Below, piece after piece: positions 44,900 through 57,839 of a stretch of 64,000 nt of DNA. Within the stretch, counting starts at the first letter, position 1. Every line of letters begins with the position of its first letter. The stretch comes from Luzula sylvatica (Eukaryota > Streptophyta > Magnoliopsida > Poales > Juncaceae), in contig OX326959.1 of NCBI GenBank assembly GCA_946800325.1, positions 14,662,862 through 14,726,861 of the forward strand, read 5' to 3'. The position numbers and the translations under genes are program-made. A model generated the notes under the pieces. The model saw only the letters and a program-made list of their open reading frames with translations, searched no databases and was not told the origin of the DNA.

Positions 44900-45390
44900 A
44901 TTTTTAATATGATATATTTTTCCAAATTTTACCATAATATTTTTTATGAACTAATTAATACACTTAATTAAAATAATAACTAGTACATGTTGGTTGTTAA
45001 CTTAATACATAATTAATATTTATTCAAATTCATAAATTTGGATAAATTGTAATGAATATTTAATTATATCTTTTAATTAGCACGTTAATTAAATGTAATT
45101 GTTCTGTAATGAAGAATTCGGCGGGTACATTTTGGGGAGTGTTTTTTTTTTTAAAGTTACTCACAATCTTTGAAAAAAAATATTAAAATTTATTGTACTC
45201 CGAAATGTACCCGTCGAACTCTCCATTATTGAACAATTACATTTAAATAACGTTATAATTAAAACATATAATTAAATATTCATTAAAATTAATTCAAAAT
45301 TATGAATTAGAATAAATATTAATTACGTATTAAGTTAACAGTTAACATGTACTATTTATTATTTTAATTAAATATACTAATTAGATGTAT
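44900..45390. mobile_element. Truncated foldback element related to the one at 52.7 kb
   Basis: Arms of about 230 bp mirror each other around 45150 (GGCGGGTACATTTTGGGGAG on the left, its near-complement on the right), and the sequence matches the inner part of 52734-53720. The outer parts, including the CTCTCGAC hairpin motifs, are missing, and no target duplication is visible. Confidence 0.7.
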
Positions 45391-46400
45391 CGCTCCAACT
45401 TGGGCCCCTAATAATATTTTCAATTGGCCTAATATTTAATATCCGTTATATCCAAAAATAAATTGAGGCCATATTACATGAACTACTGATATTTTTCAAA
45501 TGAAAGTTATGGCGCGTGTAAAATATTTTAGTATTTTTATAATCCAAAAAAAAATGAGAACATTTTACATATACTACTAATATTTTTCAAATGATTTAAT
45601 AATGTATTTATATTTTATCGTTGGAATAAAAATAAAGGTCTTTCATTCAATTTTAATATTCGTTCATTCATAATATGCATAATACGCAGCATGTAATTAA
45701 CTAATATTGGATGAACGTGAATAGTGTGTCTTTCACGCATCAAGTATGTGTGATATTTTTTACCTATAAAACAAATGTTCATTATTACTTAAATTTGCAA
45801 ATGAATAGTTTATAAAGAAAGATAATAGTATTTTTTGCTTAAATATTATCCAGTGAGAAATCAGAGAATGTCAAATAATAAAATTGAAGTTGTAATTGCC
45901 GTATTCTTAAGAGATGAAACAATTGAAGTTGGACAAAAAACCAATGTTTATAAAACTAATTAATATTTTAGTTTAATCTGGTTTATGTTTGAGAAAGTGA
46001 AGGCCCAAAAATACTTATTAGTTTTATAAAAAAAAACCTAAATAATATTTTAATTTGAGCAAGTTAAGTCCCTGAATTTTCAAATTAGATATTCGGAAGA
46101 ATGTGTATATTTATTAGTTGGTAGTATAAGTTTATTTTTTATTTTTTAAAATACATTTCAAATGAAAACTGTTCTGAATACATAGATTCGGATCCGGATC
46201 CACTACAAAATCTGCTTCACACTTGTAGGACCTGTTAATACGAATCAACCACAGACTTCAAATTTAATTCAATATTTTCACATAAACAGACTAAATTTGT
46301 CAAATTATTTCCAAATTCCAAACCTTCAAATAAGAATTTCACGGTAACAACAAATTCAAGGGAACTAAAAGAATGTACAAATCCACAAAAATTGTACTCA
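45391..46400. other. AT-rich intergenic sequence
   Basis: Segments near 45430-45560 and 45700-45880 resemble 51890-52000 and 52130-52260, so this is another diverged dispersed repeat. No gene is supported. Confidence 0.4.
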
Positions 46401-46587
46401 CAGATGTGCATGGGTTCGATTCAAATTGATTGAAACCGAATCATACTGGATTCGTATCAAATCGGAATTGAAATAATAATTGATAATTCGATTCGAATCG
46501 AATTGAATAAAACAAAACTGATTGAAATCGAATCGAACTAAAATTTGAATCGATTTTAAACCGAACCGAACGAATTTGCATGTCCCT
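46401..46587. mobile_element. Short hAT-like MITE with CGAAT/TTCGGTT repeats
   Basis: The left end AGATGTGCATGGGTTCG and the right end (inverted AGGGACATGCAAATTCG) are imperfect inverted repeats, and the interior is AATCGAATCGAA-rich. No target duplication could be matched, so boundaries are provisional. Confidence 0.5.
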
Positions 46588-46970
46588 ATTATGTATGAAG
46601 TAAATATTTTTTGATGGACATCAATATTATTCTCATAAATATTAAATCACGACGGATCTCACATCTTACTAATTTAAGATGTAAATTTGGAAATAATATT
46701 GGCCCTAAAAACAAAAAGTGGTGTTACACGTTGATTGCTCGCTCTTAAATTTTAAAAGTATTAATTAATATGTTAATTTCTAAAATAAAATAAAAACATA
46801 CAAGATTTATGTAAAAATACAGTTCTTTACCAATTTAATTTTAAAAGTATTAATTAATATGTTATTTTTCCAAAAATATAATTATCTATCAATTCACTTT
46901 GCAAGGTTGGGCTCGGTGTTTGTTCAAGGCCCAGTAAAAATTCTTGAAATTTTAGCTTGCCCACATATGT

Positions 46971-48619
46971 AGGGAGGGTCAACGGTTCGGATCCGGTTCG
47001 GATAGTGGTCATACCAGATCCATATCCATATTTTTTTTCGGATACGGAATTATCCGGATCCGGATACGGTCCGGATAATAAACGGATACGGACATGGTTC
47101 TCTTTCGGATATTAAAACGAATACTGTGTTATCATAACATGACTTACTTTTTAGCTATAAATATATATAATTTGTGACATGAAAGATAAATTTGATTATA
47201 TTTAAACGTAATTTTACGACTGTGAGTTTAAATCACACACAAATCATTAATTTGTATATGATTTTTCAACTAATATCAAATATAATACATAAAATAATAT
47301 ATAATAGGGGAATTCTTCAAAAACCCCCCAACTTTTCTCTCTACTTTTAGAAAATCCCCTATCTTTTTTAGATTCCCTCAAAAACCCCCTATATTTTTTG
47401 CTTCTTTAAAAATCCCCTAACTTTTTTAGATTCTCTAAAAAACCCCCTATCTTTTTATTATGTTTTTTAAAAAATAACCATTATACCCTTTAGTTTTATT
47501 TTTTAAATTTCTATAATTTAATAAATAATGAATATATATTAAACTATTATAAAAAAATTAAAAATAAATAATACATGATATTATAATATTATAATAAATA
47601 ATATATAGTATTAAAATATTATAATAAATAATATATTGATATTAAAATATCATTTTCAACAATTATTATAATATTTTAATATCAATATATTATTCATTAT
47701 AATAATTTAATATCTATGTATTATTTATTATAATATTTTAATATCAATAAATAATATATGATATTAAATTATTATAATATTTTTATTGATATTTTAATAT
47801 CAATAAAATTATAAAAAATAAATAATGCATGTTATTATATTATTATAACATTTTTATAGATATTTTAATATCAATAAAATTATAAAAAATAAATAATGCA
47901 TGATATTAAAATATTATAATAAATAATACATATATATTAAATTATTATAATAAATAATATATTTATATTAAAATATTATAATAATTGTTGAAAATGATAT
48001 TTTAATATCAATATATTATTTATTATAATATTTTAATACTATATACTATATATTATTTATTATAATATTATAATATCATGTATTATTTATTTTTAATTTT
48101 TTTATAATAGTTTAATATATATTCATTATTTATTAAATTATAGAAATTAAAAAAATAAAACTAAAGGGTATAATGGTTATTTTTTTAAAAACATAATAAA
48201 AAGATAGGGGGTTTTTGAGAGAATCTAAAAAAGTTAGGTGGTTTTTGAAGAAGCAAAAAATATAGGGGGTTTTTGAGAGAATCTAAAAAAGATAGGGGGT
48301 TTTCTAAAAGTAAAGGGGGTTTTTCAGAATTTTCAGAAAAGTTGGGGGGTTTTTGAAGAATTCCCCTATATAATATACGTATCCGGATCCGGTTCCGGTT
48401 CCGGATACTCGAATCCGGCTCCAAGTATCCGGATCCTAAAAATATCCGGATCCGGAACACGGATCCGGTCCCCGCACCAAAGCCGAATATCGAATCCGGT
48501 TCCGGATCCTAAAATTAGCAACCAGATCCATATCCGGATCCACTCGGATCCGGATATTTTTTTCGAATCCGGATATTTCTTCGGATACGGTTCGGGTCGG
48601 TTCGGGCAATGTCCACATG
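46971..48619. mobile_element. hAT-like element carrying a nested MULE
   Basis: ACATATGT is duplicated at 46963-46970 and 48620-48627 and occurs once at the equivalent place in the R1 copy near 8727-8734, which proves insertion with an 8-bp duplication. The element begins AGGGAGGGTCAACGGTTCGG and both subterminal parts are dense in CGGATCCGGTTCGG-type repeats. Removing the nested 1,060-bp MULE and its duplication leaves about 580 bp. No transposase. Confidence 0.88.
47307..48366. mobile_element. MULE foldback element, GGGGAATTC family, copy 1
   Basis: It starts GGGGAATTCTTCAAAAACCC and ends with the complement; the arms, several hundred bases long, contain repeated CCCCCTATCTTTTTTAGATT-type units. 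A perfect 9-bp duplication TATATAATA flanks it (47298-47306, 48367-48375). The centre is TATTATAATA-rich with no coding capacity. It sits inside the hAT-like element. Confidence 0.9.
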
Positions 48620-48871
48620 ACATATGTCATCAAAACATCCTCAGTATCATAATTAATAAGAATAATTTATATCTTAATTAAGATATTATACGAAACCAAT
48701 TAATATGTACCCTGACTATTATATATATATATATGCTAATTATGTATCAAATCGTTAATTCATATGAAGATTGTGTATAATACATTTTATTTGTGACAAT
48801 TTATTGGATGAAAAATCATTTCAAATGATTTTATGGGATGTTCACTATAATTAAAAACACAGTGACCGTTA

Positions 48872-49772
48872 TCTTTAATAGTCCTGAAGGAGAACAATTA
48901 CAATTCACGATTACATGGCACGTGTCACCAGATTTTTTTTTTTTTTTAATAATTGTGTTTCTATGACAATTGACAACCAAAGTTACACCCAAGTATGGAA
49001 AAAAAAAAATTGACCCCCAAAACAATCACAATTTTTTTATTTATTTGGTGTTGATTTATAATGATGGATCAATTCCATTAACTATTATTAATTATAATGT
49101 ATATATAATAATGGACAAATCAGTTCACAATAACATGACACGTGTCACCAATTTTTTTTTTTTAATAGTTTTGTTTCTATAGCAACCCAAGTTACACCCA
49201 AAATAATCACAATATTTTTATTTATTTGGTGTGAATTTATAATGATGGACCAATTCCATGAACCCTTATTAATTATAATGCATATATCCATAATTGACAA
49301 ATTTCATGAATATTTATTAATTATAATGCATTTATTGACATCAATATATTTGCGAACATATCATAATTATATAATTAAGTTTAAACACAATAACATGACA
49401 CGTGTCGGCAGATTTTTTTTATTTTTTTTAATAGTTTTGTTTCTATTGCAACCCAAAATACGCCCATGTATGGGAAAAAAAATATAATTGACCCCCAAAA
49501 TAATCACAATATTTTATTATTTGGTGTGGATTTATAATCATGAATCAATTCCATGAACCCCTATTAATTATAATGCATATATCCATAATGGACAATTTCA
49601 TGAATATTTATTAATTGTATTGTATTTATTGACATCAATATATTTGCGAACATATCATGATTATATAATTGAGTTTTAACGTACACACGCAAATTCTATT
49701 TAAACAAATTATACAAAACATGTAAAAATAAGGTATGAAGTCGCGCGCAATTATTGCGCGGGCTATTGCTAG
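48872..49772 (+). mobile_element. Non-autonomous Helitron (901 bp)
   Basis: It begins TC after A and ends CTAG before T, as Helitrons do, with a perfect 7-bp stem hairpin CGCGCAA-TTA-TTGCGCG at 49744-49760, 12 bases before the end. The R1 copy at 8.97 kb shows the empty site (CGTTA directly joined to TTGATTT) with no target duplication. The interior consists of about three diverged tandem units of 220-260 bp, each starting near ACATGACACGTGTC (48914, 49134, 49395). No Rep/helicase is encoded. Confidence 0.92.
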
Positions 49773-50085
49773 TTGATTTATAATGCATTCCAGCCGGCCA
49801 TTCAGAGATCTGGCAAAAAGAAATATTTCATTTTCTTTTGAAAGCAGTTAAAAGTCATGATTATTACGATATTAAAACATGGATAAATGAATGGAAGTTT
49901 CACTTGGAACCTTCAAAAAAACCACATTTTTATGTATATCCATTTACAACATAAAATCTTATCAAAATATCTTGCACATTTAAAACATGAGATCTCGCCA
50001 ACGAAGAGGTGTCGCGTCACTCTCGTTCTTGCTTGTCGCGTCACTCTCCATTTTTATGTATATCCAACTGGATCACATTGTTTCA

Positions 50086-50772
50086 CCACCTTTTATGATT
50101 TTATCAGTAATACTAATAATCAATGAAGCCATCTCATACAAAATCTATTGATCAAGTTCCATCCAATAATAATATGAATTCATGTTAAATCATTTCATGC
50201 CTTTAAAAGAGTAGATTTTGTTTGGGTAAAGATTTTAGGATAATTATATCATACCTCCTCATTTCCCCACCCCATCTTCTATATCACCAATTAAATATTA
50301 ATTAGTGATATTTGAGGCTTCGACACGTTGTCGATCTTCCTTAAAAAAAAACTATTAATTAGTGATTAATTAACGTGGTCATTAACACAAGTAAGTTCGA
50401 TTAACAGTTAATTAATATTAATTAAGAATTATTAATGTATATATATTTTAATTATATATTAATTAACTGTTAATATATAATTAGTGACAAAAATGTACTT
50501 TTTTCTTTTTTGTATATTTGATTCGAGCTCTAATGTACTTTACATATGTTTGAATTCTGATGTTTCTTCTTGTTATTCTTTATAGAAGAAACTCATATAA
50601 CAATGTTTTTGAAAATTTATATTGACATTTATAAATATGTATTTAATGAAAAAAAGATGTATTTTTGGTGATTCATGTCACGTGTAGAGACTTGAGATGT
50701 ATTGTTGCGCAGTGTTTAAAACTCAAAACAATTTCTATAAATATTTATTCATTCAATTTTAGTGTTCAAAGA
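50086..50772. other. AT-rich intergenic sequence
   Basis: No gene or clear repeat apart from ATTAATTA-type low complexity. Confidence 0.4.
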
Positions 50773-50781
50773 AATATATAA

Positions 50782-51109
50782 GGGGAATTCTTCAAAAACC
50801 CCCTAACTTTTTTGGGATTTCTCAAAAACCCCCTAACTTTTAGATTTTTTGAAAAACTCCCTATAAATTAATTTTAATTCTTGAAAAACCCCCTACTAGT
50901 GTTATTTTTTATTTTTCATCCAAATTATATTTTTTTGGACCAAAATACCCTCACAATTTATAATTGAATTTATTCTATCAACTAATAAATAAATAATATT
51001 TTACAATATAATATTATGAAATATTATATCATGATATTTATTATATGAGTTTTATATAAAATTATTTAATGTTAAAATAAAAAAATGCAATGTGAAATAG
51101 TATTTATTT

Positions 51110-51187
<78 letters not shown>

Positions 51188-51499
51188 AAATAAAAATAAT
51201 GAGTTGTAAAATATTATCATACATTATTTTTAATTATAATAACGTGAAAAATTTATCATGAAATATTTAATTTATTTATGTATTTATTAATTTATATTCA
51301 ATAAAAGAATTTATAAATGAAAATCAAGAAGGGTATTTTTGTCCAAAAAAATGAAAATTGGATGGAATGTTAAAGTTAATCTTTGTAGGGGGTTTTTCAA
51401 GAATTAAATTCAATTTGAAGGGGGTTTTTCAAATAATCAAAAAGTTAGGGGGTTTTTGAGGAATCCCAAAAAAGTTAGGGGGTTTTTGAGGAATTCCCC
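50782..51499. mobile_element. MULE foldback element, GGGGAATTC family, copy 2
   Basis: Begins GGGGAATTCTTCAAAAACCC and ends TTTTTGAGGAATTCCCC. The 9-bp duplication AATATATAA (50773-50781, 51500-51508) is perfect. Arms carry TTAGGGGGTTTTTGAGGAAT units, similar to copy 1 at 47307-48366, while the interiors differ. The centre holds a TA microsatellite. Confidence 0.9.
51112..51184. repeat. (TA)n microsatellite, about 36 units
   Basis: An uninterrupted TA run in the centre of the foldback element, able to extrude as a cruciform tip. Confidence 0.95.
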
Positions 51500-51508
51500 A
51501 ATATATAA

Positions 51509-51836
51509 CGTATATGAAAGCTCAGCAATTCATTCATTCATTCCTACTTATGCAGCATAATTAAGTGATTTAATGCTTTTAGATTCGGGCATACATCTTT
51601 AGTTTGATTTTCAGAAGAAATTTTTTTTGTTTAGAAATTGTTTCCGGAATTGGACTTGAATTGATGTTTATTTTTGAAACTTATATAGCTGCTTAGCCCA
51701 AAATTTCAGAAATAATAAATGGGCTTTTACAAACAAAATGAGTATATATACTATAATATTCCTGACTATAAATATAGAGTTCACAACCTATAATAAATGG
51801 GCTTTTGCCGAAAAAGGAAATTATGGTGAGCAAAAA

Positions 51837-51867
<31 letters not shown>

Positions 51868-52724
51868 CAATCGCAGGAAATTGAGCCCCTAATAATATTC
51901 TCTATATGAATATTTATATTTAATATTCTTTATATTCAACAAACAAACCAGAGCATATTATATGCAGTAATCACATTTTCGAAATGAAAGTCACGCTCAT
52001 GAAAGATGTAATTTATTTTAGTTAAATAATCGGAGTATAAAAATTGAGGTCGCTTCATTCAATTTTAATGTTCAATGAAATGTATAATCTGTATTTTGTA
52101 TGGAGGTTCATTCATAATTTAACTAACATTGGACAAATGTGAATAGTGTGTGTTTCACACATCAAATATGAGATATTTTTGGAACTATAAATACAAAAAT
52201 GTTCATAATTATTACTTCAATTTGCATATAAATCTTTTATAATGAAAAGTAGTACTAACTTGATTTATTACTTACGTATTATACAATACAACCAGAAATC
52301 AGAAAATGTCAAATAATAAAATTTATTAGTCACGAGTCATAATAATATAAAGAATGGGTCCAATTTTCAGATGGCACATAAGATTTCATTGAATAGTTGA
52401 GGTTTTCTCGAAAAGATTTTTTTTCTCGATCTTCACTTTTGGAGTATTGGTGTCCCAAAAAAATTTGGCTACGATAAAATAATTTCTCTGACGCATTCAA
52501 AGTAGGGGGCAATTCCATAAAACGTAAATCTAAAAATATATATTTTAGTAAACTATATCGTAGAATAAGATCAAGAAAAACTGAGTTTCGTGTGTTGTGT
52601 TCATAGTTTGCCAATACTCACAATCATACGATTATGCAGAAAAATAGTTTAATATTGTTTATGTCGAAAAACTTCAAAAAATCTTATATAGTTTTTTGAA
52701 ATTCGTAATATTTTTAAAGAAAAA
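51509..52724. other. AT-rich intergenic sequence with a T-run
   Basis: A 27-base T-run lies near 51841-51867. The segments at 51880-52260 resemble 45420-45840. The minus-strand frame at 52330-52614 has no family resemblance and is left uncalled. Confidence 0.4.
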
Positions 52725-52733
52725 TTTAATCAA

Positions 52734-53720
52734 GGGAAATTTTGGTTTGTAGACGAAATAAGTTTGTAAATCATCAAAATAGTCAACATAGTTTGATAAT
52801 TCCTGAAATAACACTCTCGACTTTTGAAGATGTTAAAATGATCGACTTTTCAAAAGTCGAGAATTATTAAACAGATTTAAACAGATTTAATTACAATCAC
52901 CAAAGCTCTCGACTTTTGAAAAGTCGAGAGAAATCTCTCAACTTTTGAAAGTTGAGAGGTTTCAAAATATGATATATTTCTCCAGATTTTACCATAACAT
53001 CATCTGTGTTATAATTAGTATATTTAATTAAAATGATAACTAGTACACGTTAGCTATTAACTTAATATATAATTAATATTTATTCGAATTCATAAATTGG
53101 AATAAATTTTAATGAATATTCAATGATATGTTCTAATTATCACGTTAATTAAATGTAATAGTACAAATATGGAGAATACGGCATGTACATTTTGGAGTAC
53201 AATAAAATTTTATATATTTTTTTTTCAACGCATGAACAGTAAATTGATATTAAAAAAAAATACTCTCCTCCAAAATGTACCTGCCGTATTCTCCATATTT
53301 GTACTATTGCATTTAATTAACGTGATAATTATAACATATCATTAAATATTCATTAAAATTTATTCAAATTTATGAATTCGAATAAATATTAATTATGTAT
53401 TAAGTTAATAGCTAACGTGTACTAATTATCATTTTAATTAAATATACTAATTAGAACATATATGATGTTATGGTAAAATCTGGGGAAATATATCATATTT
53501 TGAAACCACTCAACTTTTGAGAGGTTTCTCTCGACTTTTCAAAAGTCGAGAGCTTTGGTGATTGTAATTAAATCTGTTTAAATCTGTTTAATAATTCTCG
53601 ACTTTTCAAAAGTCGATCATTTTAACATCAAAGTCGAGAGTGTTATTTCAGAAATTATCAAACTACGTTGGCTATTCTGATCATTTGCAAACTTATTTCG
53701 TCTACAAACCAAAATTTTCC
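52734..53720. mobile_element. MULE foldback element with CTCTCGAC hairpin arrays
   Basis: Arms of almost 480 bp make nearly the whole 987 bp a hairpin; ends are GGGAAATTTTGGTTTGTAGA and its near-complement. The 9-bp duplication TTTAATCAA (52725-52733, 53721-53729) is perfect. Within each arm sit small palindromes built on CTCTCGACTTTTGAAAAGTC, so there are hairpins within the hairpin. No coding capacity. The inner part matches 44900-45390. Confidence 0.92.
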
Positions 53721-53912
53721 TTTAATCAATCTTATTTATTGGAAACTAAAGTTAATAATTTTGGTCTTCTATTTGTTTTCTTCTAATCCTTTTCTTCAAT
53801 ACCTATCTTATATATGTTAGACCATTAGTGAATTAATTATGTAGTTAAGAGGATTATTTAGTATTATTTGTTGATGTAATAGAGAAACCATAATAATAAA
53901 TATATGTATGTT

Positions 53913-54000
53913 CAGGGCCGGCCCCGGGACAAGCCCACGGGCTAGAACACCACTTGGGTTGGGGAAATCATTTTAAAATTTAATATATACAATATGTTTT
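53913..54000. mobile_element. hAT terminus (single end)
   Basis: CAGGGCCGGCCCCGGGACAA is the same terminal motif as the right end of the hAT at 1319-1905. No matching second end with an 8-bp duplication was found downstream, so only the end is called. Confidence 0.5.
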
Positions 54001-55552
54001 GACTTATATCATAAATATGATGTAGCACAATTGGTAACTAGTTTAAGTGTGGCTTAATATATCATGAGTTCAAGACCCAACTAGTATTTTTTTTTAGTTT
54101 TAAGGATTTTATTTGATTCGTTTGAATTTTTAATATTAGTTAATAAAATAATAATTATAATATGACTATAAAAATATTTTATAAACCTTTAAATATCAAA
54201 TATTTTCATCTAAAAAATTTAAATGTGTTGTTCAATCTTTACTAGATTTTTTTTATCTACTATAAAAAAAATCATTTTTATTGTCTATAATGGGTTCGAT
54301 TGTTTTAAAGAAAAAATTATTTATAAAAAATTACCACTGATAGTGTTTCAAATATATATTTTTTTATCATAAATGGAGAATGTTCATATGTCCTCCATCC
54401 ATTGATGCCAATGAAAATCAAACCCATAACATCTCACAACGTATGTTTTTTTGTTCATCACACTCAACCAACTAAGCTATGACCCATTGACAAGTACATG
54501 CAAATATATATACAGTATGTTCTGCGGCACAAGGATAATAAAGAAATCATGGTGATTTTGTGAAAAAATATATACTGGCTTTGAAAGATAATCTTGTTAA
54601 ATTTGGAATTTGACTATTCATACGAATAATCACAGTAGATAATTATTTTGTATAATTCAATAATTTTTTTTAATAATGACTAGAAATAAATAAAAGTACA
54701 TATTTGTTATTTATTCTAAAAATACGCATCAGAGTTGCATGCTTATTCGGATAAAAGTTTGTGTTTTTCATTTTATACATTTCCGTGTGATATGTTTTTG
54801 AAAATTTTCAAGATTTGCTTGAATATTTTGTACATGCATTTTTGTCAATTATGTAAGATAAAGGTTCAAATCATATATGGACAGTTTGGAGACAACACAT
54901 ACGTCATATTTTTTAGTTATGACACATGATGCATTTTTATTTGGGATATGAGCATATACATAATTTCAAATACAATTTATTGTTTGATTTGGTGAATTAG
55001 GATGAAAATAATAATTATAAATTACGAATGGTTAAACAATGTCATCTTAAAGAAACAATGTCATATTTAAACTCGGTTTACAAAATAGTGGAAAAAGGGT
55101 TCAAAACCAAGATTCAATGCAAAATTATCAAAACCTTACATTTTACTCAAAATGTGAACCTATCATAAATTTCATAAAACATATAAAATAGGTGATTACT
55201 TTGAATAATAACTTGCTATTGAAGAGGTCTGTAACGCCTTGAGACAGTTTGGGACCAGATTTACACAAAATTCAAAATATTTAGGAGCCTTTTTGCGACT
55301 TAAGAATAAAATAAAGTTAGATTTGATAATTTGTCATGTCTAGAGTGGAGGCGGCCCAAACATTATATTCTTTGCCGGATGATAAAAATCGGCTAAACTC
55401 CTATCAATCGATCTTAATTTCCTTGTTTCATGATCAATTGTCGCATAATGTTATTTCTTGCGAGTGACAATACTCCAACCCCTACAAAATAAAAAATTAA
55501 TTAATTCACAAAAATTCAAGGATAAATATGTAAACATGGAGATATTGAAATT
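54001..55552. other. AT-rich intergenic sequence
   Basis: No gene is supported. Possibly the interior of the hAT element whose end is at 53913. Confidence 0.35.
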
Positions 55553-55561
55553 GAGATGAAA

Positions 55562-56519
55562 TCTTTTTTTTTTGAGGGGGTGTATAAACCACCCATTTTC
55601 TTAATTTTATTAAAATAAAAAAGTTCTTATATGTACAGGAGGCGTAGCCCATTTTCTCTATAGATACAATGGTTTAAAGAGATTCTTAAAAGAAAAACAT
55701 TCGCTATCTTACAGACCACTTTTGCGCTTCAAAGACGACCATGGCTGCAATTCTTCCCGTTGATGAAGTCTTTCGCGCGAAAATCCTGCGGTTTCGCTCT
55801 TTCCAAAGGTTTCAAGCCGTCGCCATGAAATTGTGATCCCATTTTTGTCGAGTCTCGTTGGTCAAGCACGCCTTCCTTCCTCTCTGCCATGCGAATAGCG
55901 GGTCTTCGATGATTACTGGTTTCGGGCTGATGACGGTGTGAAGCAGCCATACCTGCTGTGCGAAGGGGCAGGAGATGAGGATGTGATTAATTGTTTCGGG
56001 ATTGCCGTGGGCAGGAACTGGAAAAGAGATGTTGCGGCCACCCACGTTTGGTCATTATCTCGGCAGTGTGGAGTGAATTTTGGAATGCAAGCCAGTGAAA
56101 GATTTTAATTGTAATTGGCACGTTGGTATTCCATAGGGTCTTGTTCCAATCAGAAATAACTACGGGGTTTGCGAAGAATTTGTATGCCGAATTAACCGAG
56201 AAGGATTTTGAGAATGTTAAGTTCCATAGGGTTGTCTCGGAGATCCGGGAGGCTTTTTTACGAATTTAAAAGAAATTATGAGGTTGGGGCGGTATTCAAT
56301 CTCGTGATTGTCAGCTGCGAAAATCCAGGGTTGAAAAGCGGTACCGATCTCGACGAAGCGGGCCCACAAGTCCCACCGAATAATGTTGTTGTGATCGTAC
56401 CGAGCAGCATAACACGCTTGGTCCACCTAAAAGAGATTTACAGAAATGTAAGTGTGTCCCAAGTCACCTAAAAAAGAGTAATTTTTCAGAAAGGTCCATG
56501 AGTTTTTTAAAATTTAAAA
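55562..56519 (-). mobile_element. 5'-truncated LINE remnant
   Basis: On the minus strand a reverse-transcriptase-associated zinc-binding region is legible: NVPITIKIFHWLAFQ, TAEIMTKRGW, then in another frame ETINHILISCPFAQQVW. The frame change and lack of the rest of ORF2 show it is dead. An A-run on the minus strand ends at 55562-55575, and GAGATGAAA occurs at 55553-55561 and 56520-56528, a plausible target duplication. It is a different LINE lineage from 19329-25910. The upstream part (56220-56430) is not recognisable. Confidence 0.7.
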
Positions 56520-56799
56520 GAGATGAAACCTATGATGTCGAATTTGGCGTGTCAGGAATGATTTGTAGTGCAGTTTAGAAGTAGAATTCACGTACGAAAT
56601 CATTATTTCCAATCTTGTAATAATGTTTTGTATCGTACTGAAATCGAATAAACAAATCATATGTTTAGTGATAAATATAAGAAAACTTTTTTTTTCTAAA
56701 AATAATTTGTCCGTTATTTCACTATAATATACAAAATATGATTCGTCCATATGCATTTTTATCAAATAAAAAGAATTATATAACAAACATTATGTTTTC

Positions 56800-57430
56800 A
56801 ATCGGCTTATATGTTTTCAAATATCTGAATCAAATATCGGCTTATATCTGAATCAAATATCGGCTTATATGAGACATAATTACCTCCGAAACCGGATATC
56901 TGAATCAAATATCGGCTTATATGTTTTCAAATATGATGTTATTTAAATTAATTGATTTTTAATAATTGAATTAATTTTTAATATTCGGAATCAAATATAG
57001 GCTTATTCGAAATTATGTTTTCAATCAATTAATTTAAATAACATCGTATTTGAAAACATATATCGGTTATTTTATTCGTATTCGGAATTGAATATCAGCT
57101 GTCTTAATCATATTCGAAATCAAAAATCGATTATCGTATTCGTATCTTATCCGAAACCGGATATCCGATACCAGGAGCCGATTTCGAATACGGTGGTATC
57201 CGGATATCGAATATCTTATTTTGAATAAGAATACGAACACGTTAATCGATATTCGATTTCGAATGCGATTACGGTAGCCGATATCCGATTCCGAATAGAA
57301 ATGAAATAATCGATATATCCGATATCCGATTTCGAACACGAATACAATATCAGATACAAATACAATATCCAATTTCGAATACGGACACGAATACGATATT
57401 CGATATTCCATTTCGAACACGAATACATAT
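56800..57430. repeat. Inverted and tandem GATATCCGAT/TTCGAATACG repeats
   Basis: ATCAAATATCGGCTTATAT recurs near 56830-56930; a segment containing AATATGATGTTATTTAAATT (about 56933) is inverted near 57020-57055; and 57130-57420 is made of GATATCCGATTTCGAATACG-type units. This style matches subterminal parts of plant hAT-like elements, but ends could not be placed. Confidence 0.6.
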
Positions 57431-57839
57431 ATGAATATAATATCGAATACAAATAAAATATTAAAATAAATAAAATTATATATGTATATGTATGTATATA
57501 TGAATAATATACATGTGCCATATATGAAAGTGCATGAAAAAGTTTAGAAAGAGTATTAAATTATTCCCAGTGCTTTTCTTCACAAATGAAGTGCAATTAG
57601 GCTTGAAAAAATAATTTAGAAAAGGTGGGGATTGATATCCCGCAAAAAATAAATCTCGAATTTTATAAAAAAACTTGGTTAATTCGAGTATATAGTTTAA
57701 AAACTTGGTTAGAAACGAAAAATTTCCTAAATATTAATATGCATGATATAAATTCAAAGATGAGATGTCTCATTGTGAGAGTTCAAAAATATTCACTATT
57801 TAAGAAAAACAATTTGTCTTATTGTTAAATCATATGTGA

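Larger units (their letters stand above)
46806..50085. repeat. Dispersed repeat R1, copy split by two insertions
   Basis: Matches 8576-9290 in order and orientation, but is interrupted at 46971-48619 by a hAT-like element and at 48872-49772 by a Helitron. The intact copy shows both junctions as uninterrupted sequence. Confidence 0.85.

Noticed and set aside
48185..48633. Overlapping minus-strand frames rich in Pro, Arg and Ile
   Set aside because: They translate CCGGATCC-type subterminal repeats of the hAT-like element and the end of the nested MULE.
57067..57521. Arg/Tyr/Ile-rich minus-strand frames
   Set aside because: They are translations of GATATCCGATTTCGAATACG repeats.
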